Positions 7,687-17,330 are shown, numbered from the stretch's first letter. The stretch: 57,660 bases of DNA from Candidatus Liminaster caballi (GCA_018065085.1 JAGHUA010000029.1:1-57660), one strand, 5' to 3'. Notes: a model not told the origin generated them from the letters alone. A program made the numbers and translations.

Positions 7687-10600
7687 TTAATTAGTCATTA
7701 TGACCGCCTCGCGATGGATGCCATCGACAAGGATTCGCATTGGCTGTTCGAAACGGATGTGACGCACATGCTCGGTCTCGGTGACAGCCGGCATCGCATC
7801 GAGCACATCCTGCTGGATGACGCCATCGCCTCGGAACGCATTGATGGTAAGATAGCTTACGCCAAGCGACGTGAGGTTCTGGAAGAAGTGAGTGCCCTGC
7901 GACGGATCGACCTGAAATGAGTCGAGACCTGCCTCGATGATGACACGCGCACTGGAGATATGCGGCCACTTGACAGGAATGCCAAGCCACGGATCGCTCG
8001 AACCCCAACGGCCAGGACCCATGAGCACACAGCGGCGGTTGTCGGCAAGAAGCTGGCGGTTGATGTGCTCAATCTCGTCGGCAATGGCCTGGTTATGGCC
8101 GGCATTGAAGTTCTGCGGACGGACATAGACAAGGTCCTGCACATCGGTTATGATGCCGTGACCAATGGCCGAATGCGAACGGATAAGGGTGTCGCTGTCG
8201 GCAATCTGACTGAGATCCTCGCTGATGGACATTCGGTTATCGACCATCGGACGGATCTGAAGCAGATGGAAGTCGCCACAGTTGCGATAGATGGTGCGAT
8301 TCTCGTTGTTCGGATCGATGAACGGTTCCTTATAAAGATTAATGGCAAACTCAATCTCAACGGGACGACGCATCTCGTCCTGTCCGTAGCGCAAGACTTT
8401 CTGCATCAGCTCTGGCAACGGGAAGAGACCGTTCTGAAGTACGCCCACCATGGAGATAACCTTACGGTTGCGTCCTTCATAATAGCCATCATAGATACAC
8501 TGGGCCTCGGGATCGAACGTCGAACAAACCCAAGGCAACGTACCATCGGCCTCGGCCTGACGCACAGGAATGCGACGCAGATTGAAACCGTCATCGACCT
8601 TGAACTCGCCCGATTCGTTCTCCAGATCGAGGGCAAGGAATGCTGTCTGAGTGTCGCGCAAAGCAAGCTCCATCTCGCTCATCTGCAGGACCTGTGCCGG
8701 ATGTGCCGGACTGACTCGCAGGCTGACGCCACCATCGACGATGTATTTGCCAAGACCGAAGGCAAGGGAAACAGTACCCTCGTCGGCCTCCTCATCGCCA
8801 ATAGGATAATAGTTGACCGAACGCGCCACGCCCGAGATGACCGGATAGAAGCGTGTGCCATGCTGCTGACCAACGACTTCCTGAAGGATGACTGCCATCT
8901 TCTCCTGATCGATGACATTCTGTGTGGCAGTCATATAATCTTTCGAGCCCTGATAGAAGACGCTGGCATAAACCGACTTGACGGCACTGGCAAGAAGTTC
9001 CATGCGCTTATATTTGTCGGATACATAAGGAATCATGTATGTGCTGTAGATGCCGGCAAAAGGCTGATAATGCGAGTCTTCGAGCAGGGATGACGAACGA
9101 ATTGCAATCGGTCCATGCACAACATCCATAAATGCCTCAAGATCGCCAATAAGATGCTGAGGAAGATGTCCGCGCAGGAAAGCATGGAGGATATCATCGT
9201 CAGGCAACGGCGAGAGCGCGGTCTGATAGAGCTGGTTCTGATCCATGAACTCATCGAACACATCGGTACACAGCACCACGGTCTTTGGAATGCACGTGTT
9301 GAAACGCGGTGTGGAGATGTCAATGCTCTTGCTGTCTGCATAATCAGGACTCTGAAGATCCTCATAACGGGTGAGCATTCGGTCGAGGAACGCAAGACCA
9401 CGTCCCTTGCCGCCAAGCGAACCGTCACCGATGCGCGCAAAGTTGCTGTATTTATCGAATCGCTCACGCTGGAACACAGCAACGACACCCTGATTCTTCA
9501 TCTTACGATAGGAGACAATGGCATCGAAAATGATCTGACGATGGGCATCGACATCCTGGAGACTGGTCCATGTGATGCCCTTGAGGAACTCTGAGATAGG
9601 GAACATGGCTCGCGAACCAAGCCATCGCGACACGTTATTGTGCTTGATGTGATAGAGCAATGACTCGCGAGGAATGCTGAAGATATTGTTCTGAAGTTCC
9701 TTGAGGTTATGGACACGCGCCACCTCATGCAAAGTGTTTGGATCGCGGAACACAAAGTCACCGAAACCGAAATAGTTACGCACCATGTCACGCAGATCGA
9801 CGTCCATCTTCTTCGAATTCTTGTCGATGAAAATATAACCCTTCTCATGGGCACGGGCCTCGTTCTCCTGTTCGGCAGACTCCATGATGAGCGGAATATA
9901 AGGATCAGTCTCGCGTATGGCAGCAAGCAGACGGAAACCGGCATCTGCGGCCTTCTCCTCCTCAGTCGGATTGGCACCCTTGGCAGCAGTCAGTGGAAAT
10001 CGGCAATCGGAAATAACACCGAGCGCATTGCCCGAATACTGCTGATAGATGCGCCATGCCTCCTCATAGTTACGTGCAAGGACAATCTTTGGACGACCAC
10101 GCATACGGAGTGTCTCAAGCGTGGCATTGAGCGCCTCGGTGGCAAAGTTCTGACTCTGCTGAAGCACGAACTTATAGAGGTTGGGAAGGATGGATGAATA
10201 GAAACGGATATTGTCCTCAACCACGAGAATCATCTGTACGCCAGCCTGAATGTCGTGATCGAGGTTCATCTGATCCTCAATAAGCTTAATGATGGAGATA
10301 AGCAGGTCGGTATTGCCCAACCAGCAGAACACATACTCGAAGATGCTGAGATCTACGTTGCGCATGCGGTCGGTAATACCGTGACTGAATGGAGTCAGCA
10401 CCACAATCGGTACTGAAGGATAGTCTTTCTTGAGCGATGAGGCAATGTCAAATACATCGTTGTCGGGTGTGGATGCCTTGGCTGGCATACAGATGATGAG
10501 ATCGATGTTGCTGTTCTGCATCACACGGTCGGCACTCTCCTGCGAATCGACCTGAAGGAATCGCGGAGGAAATCGCAGTCCGAGTTCGGCATACTCCTGG

Positions 10601-10737
10601 AAAATCTTTTCGTCAACACGGCCATCATCCTCAAGCATGAAGGCATCATAGGGGTTGGCGATGAGAAGCACATTGCAAATGCGCCTCTGCATCAGATCGA
10701 CAAACTGCGTGTCGCGTAAACGAGGGATATTTGACAT
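7687..10737 (-). CDS. PEP/pyruvate-binding (PPDK ATP-grasp) protein with receiver-like domains
   Basis: 1016 residues from the ATG at 10737 (MSNIPRLRDTQ). A TTG four codons upstream is possible but overlaps the preceding stop. Residues about 10-150 and 165-335 look like two response-regulator receiver folds (CNVLLIANPYDAF; MILVVEDNIRFY). Residues about 435-980 carry the nucleotide-binding domain of pyruvate phosphate dikinase/PEP synthase: SLGGKGRGLAFLDRML, GPIAIRSSSLLEDSHYQPFA and the closing LLQIRPMV. The phospho-His swivel domain and the PEP-binding TIM barrel of true PEP synthase are absent, so it cannot run that full reaction. A phosphotransfer or sensing role is inferred. It is cytoplasmic, with no signal peptide. 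It is the last gene of a run of exported-protein genes. Confidence 0.85.
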   Translation of the reverse strand: MSNIPRLRDTQFVDLMQRRICNVLLIANPYDAFMLEDDGRVDEKIFQEYAELGLRFPPRFLQVDSQESADRVMQNSNIDLIICMPAKASTPDNDVFDIASSLKKDYPSVPIVVLTPFSHGITDRMRNVDLSIFEYVFCWLGNTDLLISIIKLIEDQMNLDHDIQAGVQMILVVEDNIRFYSSILPNLYKFVLQQSQNFATEALNATLETLRMRGRPKIVLARNYEEAWRIYQQYSGNALGVISDCRFPLTAAKGANPTEEEKAADAGFRLLAAIRETDPYIPLIMESAEQENEARAHEKGYIFIDKNSKKMDVDLRDMVRNYFGFGDFVFRDPNTLHEVARVHNLKELQNNIFSIPRESLLYHIKHNNVSRWLGSRAMFPISEFLKGITWTSLQDVDAHRQIIFDAIVSYRKMKNQGVVAVFQRERFDKYSNFARIGDGSLGGKGRGLAFLDRMLTRYEDLQSPDYADSKSIDISTPRFNTCIPKTVVLCTDVFDEFMDQNQLYQTALSPLPDDDILHAFLRGHLPQHLIGDLEAFMDVVHGPIAIRSSSLLEDSHYQPFAGIYSTYMIPYVSDKYKRMELLASAVKSVYASVFYQGSKDYMTATQNVIDQEKMAVILQEVVGQQHGTRFYPVISGVARSVNYYPIGDEEADEGTVSLAFGLGKYIVDGGVSLRVSPAHPAQVLQMSEMELALRDTQTAFLALDLENESGEFKVDDGFNLRRIPVRQAEADGTLPWVCSTFDPEAQCIYDGYYEGRNRKVISMVGVLQNGLFPLPELMQKVLRYGQDEMRRPVEIEFAINLYKEPFIDPNNENRTIYRNCGDFHLLQIRPMVDNRMSISEDLSQIADSDTLIRSHSAIGHGIITDVQDLVYVRPQNFNAGHNQAIADEIEHINRQLLADNRRCVLMGPGRWGSSDPWLGIPVKWPHISSARVIIEAGLDSFQVDPSQGTHFFQNLTSLGVSYLTINAFRGDGVIQQDVLDAMPAVTETEHVRHIRFEQPMRILVDGIHREAVIMTN

Positions 10738-10745
10738 CGGCAAAA

Positions 10746-12536
10746 TCAATATTCAAGTATTTCAGGCTTGACATTGCGGAATGAAGGCTGAGCCATTCCG
10801 ATACTTGCGCCGATATAGGTTGGGTCACAGATCACATAGCGTGTGCTGCCCTTGGTGACATTGTCGCCCTTGACATCGCCTGAGAACTTCACGCCTGTGG
10901 CAATGTGGTTAGGATAGTCGAGCAGGACAACCTTGAGGCCTGTAAGCTGGCGCACAAGATAAGAGAAGAGGATGGAACGATCCTCACAATCGGACTTTGG
11001 ATAGTAGAACATCTCCTCAACGAAGAATGGCTTCTCATAACCGAACTGTTCGTCATCGGTGGCGTAGTCAAATGCCTTCTGGCACCAGTTGAGGATGTAC
11101 TGGACAGCCTCTGTCTCGCTCTTGCCGGCGATGCCCTGCTTCAGGACTTCGAGCACAGGAGAGGCAGAGACAGGATTGACCTGAGCCTTATAATAGACTG
11201 AGAAGTCGCACTGAGGATACTGCTTGTAGAGCTGCATCTGACCAAGAGACACAGTTGCTGTGGCACTTGCACCGGTGTCGCGCGAAGTGTGGGTCGATGA
11301 CTTGGTGGCGGTGGCAAGCACTGGGACGGCAGAAACCTGCATGTCAATCTGGTTGACAGCCTTTGACGAAAGCTTCTGACAGAGTTGGAAGGTGCGGCCT
11401 TTCAGCACCTTGTCAATGTCATAGAAGTTCTGGTTGCCAAGCGTAACGTATGGAATGCCATAGATCTTACAGTCAGGCGAAACGAAGAGTGCAAGTTCGC
11501 CTCCGACACGTCCGACCTGACATTTATAACCCAGCTGGTTGAGCAGGAAGAGACGCAGAATGACACGCTCATTGGCCGAGTTGCAAAGGTTCTCGCTGAT
11601 CTTATTGACAAGAAGAACCGTGGCCCAACCGTTAAGTTTGAGAGTCTTGCGAGCCTCTGTGATATCGGCTACAATGGTCTTATAGTCGGAAGACGCGAGT
11701 TTCTCAACGGCATTGGCTACGCTGTTCTCATCGGTGCCAGACACAGCAGCCTTGTTCTTGAGATTGGTGTCGATATAGATTGGCATGCCAAGATAGTCAA
11801 TCTGCTGACGGCCTGAACCGCCGGTGAAGAGAGCCGATGAAGAAGCAATGGATGGTGTTGCTGCCGGTGCTGGAGTGGCCGATGGAGCCGGCACTGGAGT
11901 TACAGATGGAGTGGCAACAGGTGTCTTAGCTGCAGGAGCAACAGGTGTAGCCGGAGTAGATGGAACTACAGGAGCAACCGGAACAACAGGAGTAGATGGG
12001 GTAGCCGACACAACTGGCTGTGTTGGGATTACAGGCTTGACCGGTTTCTGGTCAAGAGGCTTGGCATCGGCAGGAACGACCGACGAAGATTTGCCAGCCG
12101 AAGGTTTCTTGTCCTTTGGCTTCTGATTGGCAGGATTCTTGGTTTTGGCAGCAGTAACACTGCCCTGCTGACCCTGACGGATGACACCCGGTTCGTCGGC
12201 ATCGAAGTCGAAACCGAAATCAACATCCGGCTCCTTGTCGGCATTGATCAATGGCTTAGTGTCAGGAAGATCAGATGGGTCAACGGCAGGAAGGTCCTTT
12301 TCACTGACCACAACCGGAACGGAAGGCTTTGGCTTTGGCAAAGCTTTCTCAGCTGGCTTTGGTTCGGTATCTTTCCATGGTTCACGCAGGAAATTGATAA
12401 ACTCCTTGTTAGCATCCTCGATGAACTTATCGAAATCGGCCATCTCTTCGGCCATGAAGTCATCGGTCTGAGCCTGAACGCCGGTAAACGGAAGAGACAG
12501 AAACGCCGTAAGCAAAATGAATGGTAATTTTTTCAT
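10746..12536 (-). CDS. Exported protein with Pro-rich linker and transglutaminase-like domain
   Basis: 596 residues from MKKLPFILLTAF at 12536, which gives a clean signal peptide (ends VQA-QTD). A farther upstream Met adds a non-signal extension and is less likely. Residues about 170-235 form a long Pro/Val/Ala/Thr linker. The C-terminal about 120 residues hold a papain-like transglutaminase triad: Cys517 in SDCEDRS, His544 in DYPNHIATG and Asp571 in VICDPTY. Such domains act as proteases, amide ligases or, in Bacteroidota, as unexplained envelope enzymes. The stop lies 8 bp from the ATG of the PPDK-like gene. A hairpin at 12567-12600 separates it from the upstream gene. Confidence 0.85.
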   Translation of the reverse strand: MKKLPFILLTAFLSLPFTGVQAQTDDFMAEEMADFDKFIEDANKEFINFLREPWKDTEPKPAEKALPKPKPSVPVVVSEKDLPAVDPSDLPDTKPLINADKEPDVDFGFDFDADEPGVIRQGQQGSVTAAKTKNPANQKPKDKKPSAGKSSSVVPADAKPLDQKPVKPVIPTQPVVSATPSTPVVPVAPVVPSTPATPVAPAAKTPVATPSVTPVPAPSATPAPAATPSIASSSALFTGGSGRQQIDYLGMPIYIDTNLKNKAAVSGTDENSVANAVEKLASSDYKTIVADITEARKTLKLNGWATVLLVNKISENLCNSANERVILRLFLLNQLGYKCQVGRVGGELALFVSPDCKIYGIPYVTLGNQNFYDIDKVLKGRTFQLCQKLSSKAVNQIDMQVSAVPVLATATKSSTHTSRDTGASATATVSLGQMQLYKQYPQCDFSVYYKAQVNPVSASPVLEVLKQGIAGKSETEAVQYILNWCQKAFDYATDDEQFGYEKPFFVEEMFYYPKSDCEDRSILFSYLVRQLTGLKVVLLDYPNHIATGVKFSGDVKGDNVTKGSTRYVICDPTYIGASIGMAQPSFRNVKPEILEY

Positions 12537-12566
12537 TGTGAAAAGGACATTATTATAATTGTTGAA

Positions 12567-12600
12567 AATCATCCAAGGGCTAATTACCCCCTGGATGATT
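12567..12600 (-). terminator. Intercistronic hairpin, weak terminator or attenuator
   Basis: On the minus strand 12588-12600 pairs with 12567-12579, 12 of 13 pairs with an 8-nt loop, followed by UUUU and then mixed sequence. It sits between the 212-residue gene and the transglutaminase-like gene. It would either partly terminate transcription or protect an RNA end after processing. Confidence 0.6.
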
Positions 12601-12625
12601 AATTATTCAGTATCTCGCAAGTAGA

Positions 12626-13264
12626 TTACTCAGCGTTGTTCATAGCGTCGCCGATGAAGTCAGCAACCTGGTCAGAAAGGCTCTGGAGCTTGTAAGCATC
12701 CATTGTCTCCTTTGCGATGGCAGCAGCCTGCTTGTTAACAGCGGTGAGGTCGATTGTGCCGAAGTACTGATACTCATACATACCCTTCTTATCTGGGCTC
12801 TTGCGCTTGAGCACGAAGCTATCCTTGATAACGCCAGCGAGCTTCTGGTTGATCTTCTGCTCGAAAGCCTCACCAAACTTATCGATCTCCTCGCCGTTAG
12901 AACCAGAGTCGAGAGACTTGATCTTACCAACGATCTCAGCGCTAACGCGAGCGCAATACTGAGCACGAGCGTCCATGGCAGCAGCGTTCTTGCCAATCTT
13001 GTCAGAAGCCTGAACTGAGTTGCCGATTACACCGATGTGAGTCTCTTCGTCAGCAAGGAGGAATGTGTTGTACTTAGCAACGAGCATGTCAAGAGACATA
13101 GTGCTGTTGATTGGTGTCCAACCTTCCTTGTTGTACTTCTTAACCTGCTTCTTAGCATCCTTCTTGAGCTGCTTTACGGTCTGAGCGTTAGCAGTAGTAG
13201 TGATAACAGGAGCTGCACCCATGCAGAACAATGCGGTGAGCATAATCACAAGAATCTTTTTCAT
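12626..13264 (-). CDS. Exported protein of unknown family
   Basis: 212 residues. Signal peptide MKKILVIMLTALFCMGAAPV with a cleavage site near ANA-QTV. The mature part starts with a Lys-rich helix (QLKKDAKKQVKKYNKEGW). It continues with a mixed domain containing MDARAQYCARVSAEIVGKI, similar in spacing to the Ala-rich helix of LPP20-type domains (a GYG-like loop followed by an ARxxA helix). I cannot name the family. It sits 46 bp downstream of the LPP20-like gene and within the same run of exported-protein genes. Its length and Lys/Ala-rich start resemble the 210-residue protein at 18883-19515. Confidence 0.75.
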   Translation of the reverse strand: MKKILVIMLTALFCMGAAPVITTTANAQTVKQLKKDAKKQVKKYNKEGWTPINSTMSLDMLVAKYNTFLLADEETHIGVIGNSVQASDKIGKNAAAMDARAQYCARVSAEIVGKIKSLDSGSNGEEIDKFGEAFEQKINQKLAGVIKDSFVLKRKSPDKKGMYEYQYFGTIDLTAVNKQAAAIAKETMDAYKLQSLSDQVADFIGDAMNNAE

Positions 13265-13310
13265 AGTCTTTGTGAATTAAAAATTAATAATATTGGTTAT
13301 TTGAAATTTA

Positions 13311-14612
13311 TTACCAGTTTGTGGAATATGTCAGGTTGATGGCAATAGCCTCGGTGGCCTGTGTCTCTGGATTGACAACGGTCAGCTTGCCCTTGACAAA
13401 GCCTGCTGATGATGTCTTGACCTCGCGCACCTTGAACAGACCCTCAGCCACAGCCTTGATCTGAACGACACCCTTCGAACGATAGACGCCATTGATATCG
13501 TCGAACACGATTGGAGCCTGGAGTTCAGGTACGTTGAGTTCGATTGACTTCAAACCGAATGGCACTCCGCCACGGTTGTTGACCGAGATACGGATGGAGA
13601 TATCGGTAAGTGTAGAGCCATCTGAATCGGCAGCCTGCAGATAGACCTTACCCTCAGGGATGACAGAGAACTTCTGTGCACCCTTGGCATCGGACTTCTT
13701 TGGCAGGTAAGCCTTTGCTGCAACCTTCTTGCCATCGGCCAGGAAACTGATGTCAAGGAAATTATCTTCGTCATCGAGGCAGTCCTCATCGTTGTAAGTG
13801 ATGATGAAAACACCATCCTGCTGACGGATGTTGATCTGTGAAGCACACTCAGACTTTACCTTTGGAGCAGCGCCGGTTGCCACTGGATTGCCATTAAGAA
13901 GAAGCTGAGCTACACACTCGCCAGGAGCTGTGAATGATGTTGCAACCGAGAGATATGAATAGAGGCTCTTGTACTCCTGGATGACGGCATCGACCTCGGC
14001 CTGACGGACACGGTCAGGGAAGAACTCCTTCAAAGCCATGAGCTGGGCAATGCCAGCCTTAATGTCCTTGACGTTCTCGATCTCACCGATCTGATCGTGG
14101 ATGCGCTTCAACTCTGCAACCTTTTCCTTCTCAAGAGTCTCATATTCGAGAATGAGAGCATTGAGCTGGGCATCAGAGAATGGATAGAGAACATGATAGA
14201 CATAGACAATGCGACCGTTCTCCTGCTGCTTGACCCAATAGGTCTCCTCTGCCTTCGAGAGTGTTATGCCCTTGAGGAAAGGAAGATTGGCACCCTTGAT
14301 GCGGGTCTTCTCATGATAGATGTCAGTGGTATTGTTCATACCGTTCTGAGTCACACTTAGAGCCTCGGAAGTCTGATCGACCTCAATGTTGCTGGCGATG
14401 GCCAGAACCATCTGGTTCTTCAGATCGACGAGGGCATTCTCCTGTGCAGCCGCCAGATCAGCACCATAGCCGGTGACAACAATCATACCCTGATTGGCAG
14501 AGCCCAACCAAGATGGAGCCTTCTTTGCACTTGCCTCAAGAATCTTGTTCTGGGCAAAGACTGCGCACACCGAGCAAACGAAAATGGCTAAAACAAATGA
14601 AATGCGTTTCAT
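13311..14612 (-). CDS. Exported LPP20-like domain protein
   Basis: 433 residues with a signal peptide (ends VFA-QNK). Residues about 28-170 match the LPP20 pattern: APSWLGSANQGMIVVTGYG, then an Ala-rich helix (DLAAAQENALVDLKNQMVL), then a central strand region and VYHVLYPFSDAQLNALI. LPP20 domains occur in Helicobacter Lpp20 and in the Vibrio flagellar outer-membrane protein FlgP. A coiled-coil segment (about 160-215) is followed by beta-rich domains to the end. No lipobox Cys is present, unlike LPP20 itself. It lies 24 bp from the next upstream gene, consistent with one operon. Periplasmic or outer-membrane location is inferred. Confidence 0.8.
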   Translation of the reverse strand: MKRISFVLAIFVCSVCAVFAQNKILEASAKKAPSWLGSANQGMIVVTGYGADLAAAQENALVDLKNQMVLAIASNIEVDQTSEALSVTQNGMNNTTDIYHEKTRIKGANLPFLKGITLSKAEETYWVKQQENGRIVYVYHVLYPFSDAQLNALILEYETLEKEKVAELKRIHDQIGEIENVKDIKAGIAQLMALKEFFPDRVRQAEVDAVIQEYKSLYSYLSVATSFTAPGECVAQLLLNGNPVATGAAPKVKSECASQINIRQQDGVFIITYNDEDCLDDEDNFLDISFLADGKKVAAKAYLPKKSDAKGAQKFSVIPEGKVYLQAADSDGSTLTDISIRISVNNRGGVPFGLKSIELNVPELQAPIVFDDINGVYRSKGVVQIKAVAEGLFKVREVKTSSAGFVKGKLTVVNPETQATEAIAINLTYSTNW

Positions 14613-14636
14613 AGGCTATAACTATGAAAGATTGAA

Positions 14637-15773
14637 TTATTCAGACCAATCGACAAACATGTCGCGAATGACAACCTTGGTATCACCGATCTCAAGGTCA
14701 AGATAGTCGAAGCGTGGAGTCTTCTCCTTCTGTCGAAGGATGTAGAAAGTGTGCTTACGCTCAACACCGAAAGGAGCACTTGTATAGTAGCTGTACTTAG
14801 AGTCCTCGCGTGTGTAGAACTTAGATGAGATGTCAGCACCGTTATTGTCGATACATGTCTTAGCTGCGATATACAGGCCATCGCGGTTGTCAAGTTCGTT
14901 GGTGAAGACAGTGTTGATCTCAACACGGCCGTTCTTCCAGCTGCCCTTGACGGAGATGATATCAAACTCAATCTCGCCGTTTGAAACCACAATCTGAGCC
15001 TTGGCTGGCTTAGCAGCTGGAGCAGGAGCTGGTGTTGGCGCAGGAGCTGGAACCTCAACAGGAACCTCGACAACGACAGGTTTCTCGATTACCTTCTCAA
15101 CAATTACCGGCTTCTCAACGACACGCTCAACCTCGACAATCTGAGGATCCTTGCCCATGTTCTGGAGGCAGAGGGTGAGCAGCTGGCTTGCCTGATCGAA
15201 GCAAGGCAGAGCCTCGCTGATGGCAGCAAGATAGGCAGCACAAAGTTCGTACTCGGCACCATCATAGAGCATCTGAGCCTTTGACATGATGGCGGCACAG
15301 TTGTTGGCATAATAGTCTTGAATCTTCTCACGTGCCACACGCACGAACTTAGTAAACTGGCTGTCAGTTGGCTTGATGTTGGCAATCATCTCGAGCATTG
15401 CCTTATCCTCGCCACCTGTCACTGTGCCCTTAAGAGGGATTGTGACACTGTGGTACTGAGCACCATCGACGATGTTCTTAGCCACAAGAGTAAGTTCACC
15501 CTGACAGAGAGTGACGGTCTGCATTGTGCCCTGTGATGCCTCCATGTTGGTGACAGTCACGATAGGTTCGATGCCGAATACACAAGCGTTACCACCGGCA
15601 GCCGCACTGTTGCGAGTCATGGCAGCGGTGAGTTTGGTGGTGAGGTTCTTGTTGGCCTGAGCCGAGAGGTCTTCCTGTGTTGAAGGCAGAGCCTGGAACA
15701 TCACTACAGCCTGGGCGTTAGCCGAAGCATAAAGTCCGAGGCAAAGTAAAAGAGTTGAAAATATCTTTTTCAT
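14637..15773 (-). CDS. Exported two-domain protein with Pro/Val/Glu linker, paralogue of the next gene
   Basis: 378 residues with a signal peptide (ends ANA-QAV). Residues about 22-205 are clearly related to the product of 15797-16417. Shared blocks include NSAAAGG, GELTLVAKN, YHSVTIPLKG and AREKIQDYYANNCAAIMSKA. Residues about 215-262 form an extended Val/Pro/Glu then Pro/Ala linker (VEKPVIVEKVIEKPVVVEVP) like those that span the periplasm. The last about 115 residues are a separate beta domain ending in VDWSE. The function is not recognised. The linker suggests the two folded parts sit at different distances from the membrane, which is inference. Confidence 0.8.
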   Translation of the reverse strand: MKKIFSTLLLCLGLYASANAQAVVMFQALPSTQEDLSAQANKNLTTKLTAAMTRNSAAAGGNACVFGIEPIVTVTNMEASQGTMQTVTLCQGELTLVAKNIVDGAQYHSVTIPLKGTVTGGEDKAMLEMIANIKPTDSQFTKFVRVAREKIQDYYANNCAAIMSKAQMLYDGAEYELCAAYLAAISEALPCFDQASQLLTLCLQNMGKDPQIVEVERVVEKPVIVEKVIEKPVVVEVPVEVPAPAPTPAPAPAAKPAKAQIVVSNGEIEFDIISVKGSWKNGRVEINTVFTNELDNRDGLYIAAKTCIDNNGADISSKFYTREDSKYSYYTSAPFGVERKHTFYILRQKEKTPRFDYLDLEIGDTKVVIRDMFVDWSE

Positions 15774-15796
15774 AGCTTATTTTTCGTTTCACTATA

Positions 15797-16417
15797 TTAC
15801 TGAGGATTCTTACACATCTCGATAAGGAAAGCTGCCTGTTCGTAGCAACCTACAGACTCTGGGATGCTCTGCAGGTAGATGACACACTTCTCGTACTCCT
15901 TCGAGCGATAGTATGTCTCGGCCTTCTGGACGATGGCAGCGCAGTTGGTCTGATAGTAAGATTTGATCTTCTCGCGGGCAGTGGTCACAAACTTGGTGAA
16001 CAATGGGTCGGCAACCTTCAGACGCTTGATCATATCAAGCTTAAGGTCTTCCTCTGTGCCCATCACATTGCCACGGATAGGAATGACCACGCTATGATAC
16101 ATCGAACCGTCTATGCGATTCTTGACCACGAGTGTGAGTTCTCCGTGAGCCGAGGCTACAGGAGTGTTAGGATCCTCTATCTTTGTAACTTTGCCAAGCA
16201 CCATGCTCGACTCGACTACAAACACACCGTCCTGACCGCCAGCCAGCGCACTGTTCTTGGTCAATGCCTGGGTGAGCTTAAGATCGAGCTGTGACTTGAC
16301 CTGAGACGAAAGTTCTGCCTGTGCGTTAGGTGACAGGGTGAACATGATGGTCTGAGCAAATGCCGAAGCACCGATCAAAAGAGAAATGACGAGTGTGATA
16401 AAGAATTTCTTATTCAT
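15797..16417 (-). CDS. Exported single-domain paralogue of the neighbouring gene
   Basis: 206 residues from MNKKFFITLVISLL at 16417. A Met four codons upstream is possible. The ATG overlaps the end of the upstream gene by 8 bp (ATGAATAA), so translation is probably coupled. Signal peptide ends AFA-QTI. The mature part aligns along its length with the N-terminal domain of 14637-15773 (NSALAGGQDG, GELTLVVKN, AREKIKSYYQTNCAAIVQKA, then CYEQAAFLIEMC). Tandem duplication followed by gain or loss of the linker-plus-beta domain explains the pair. Family not recognised. Confidence 0.85.
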   Translation of the reverse strand: MNKKFFITLVISLLIGASAFAQTIMFTLSPNAQAELSSQVKSQLDLKLTQALTKNSALAGGQDGVFVVESSMVLGKVTKIEDPNTPVASAHGELTLVVKNRIDGSMYHSVVIPIRGNVMGTEEDLKLDMIKRLKVADPLFTKFVTTAREKIKSYYQTNCAAIVQKAETYYRSKEYEKCVIYLQSIPESVGCYEQAAFLIEMCKNPQ

Positions 16418-17330
16418 TGGTGATAACAAAATTTACAATCTGACCGTCGCTCTTCACTGTCTTAGCCTTTACGCCGACTGGCTGAAGCATGGCATTGAGG
16501 CTCTTGAGGAGGATTGAGCGCATACGGCCGATCTGGAATGGACGACCTGTTGACTGGTCATATACAGGTACGCGGAACTCCATGTTGATATACTGCTCAG
16601 ATGACTTGAGGTCACCGTTCGAATTGAATGCGTTCTGCTCGATCCAGTCACGAAGCTCGGTCTCAAGGTCATTGCCGTTGGTACCGACCTCTGTGTAGGC
16701 ATCGATGTCGCAACCCTGGGCAAAGTCAATCTTCACACGGAGGAGACGACCCTCAGACACCATGTTGGCAAAACCGTTGGCAAACTCATCGAAGAAGTTG
16801 TTTGAAATCATGCCAACCACGCGAGTGGCAAGGCGCACACTGTCGGTGGTGTTGAACTTACCGCTTGAGTAGCTCTTGGTGGCGAATGTCTGTGCGACCT
16901 TGGTCTCCTGGGCATCGATGGCAACAGAAACCTCAAGCGAACCGTCGCTGTGGCGCTGCACCATAGGCTTGAAATAAACGACAACGTCGGTCGAAGAATT
17001 TTCGACAAGCATCTTGGCGAGGTCTGAGCTTGCGCCCTGTTCGCGTGAGAGCATTCCCTCGGTGCGGAGCTGACGCAGAGTGGCCACATAATCCTTGATT
17101 GGGTAGTCGTGCGAGGTGAAGATCTCCTTGATCTTAGCAAGGCACATAACAACAACCTCATTGTCCTGAGCTGCAGCCTCAAGTTTCTCAGGAGTCATTG
17201 TCGAACCGAGGTCCGGCATTACCATAACAGTAGGGTTGGCTGCCTGTGAACCGCCGCCCTGAGTATTGTACTGGGCGAACAACGAGCAACAGGCGATAGC
17301 ACCGCAGATGGTAGCAAAAATACGTTTCAT
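16410..17330 (-). CDS. Exported protein, possibly the DUF6175 family
   Basis: 306 residues with a signal peptide (ends LFA-QYN). After a Gly/Ser-rich stretch the mature protein begins NPTVMVMPDLGSTMTP, then alternates helices and strands (STDVVVYFKPMVQ, DSVRLATRVVGMISNNFFDE, RLLRVKIDFAQGCDID). This overall plan recalls CsgG-like and DUF6175 Bacteroidota proteins. I am not certain of the name. The end overlaps the start of the following gene by 8 bp. The coupling indicates equal-ratio synthesis with the small paralogue protein. Confidence 0.8.
   Translation of the reverse strand: MKRIFATICGAIACCSLFAQYNTQGGGSQAANPTVMVMPDLGSTMTPEKLEAAAQDNEVVVMCLAKIKEIFTSHDYPIKDYVATLRQLRTEGMLSREQGASSDLAKMLVENSSTDVVVYFKPMVQRHSDGSLEVSVAIDAQETKVAQTFATKSYSSGKFNTTDSVRLATRVVGMISNNFFDEFANGFANMVSEGRLLRVKIDFAQGCDIDAYTEVGTNGNDLETELRDWIEQNAFNSNGDLKSSEQYINMEFRVPVYDQSTGRPFQIGRMRSILLKSLNAMLQPVGVKAKTVKSDGQIVNFVITNE

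Noticed and set aside
7960..9093. 377-codon plus-strand frame opposite the PPDK-like gene
   Set aside because: The minus strand carries conserved PPDK motifs. The plus frame shows no domain.
10738..10749. TTG start for the PPDK-like gene
   Set aside because: It overlaps the upstream stop, and an ATG four codons later gives an equally complete protein.
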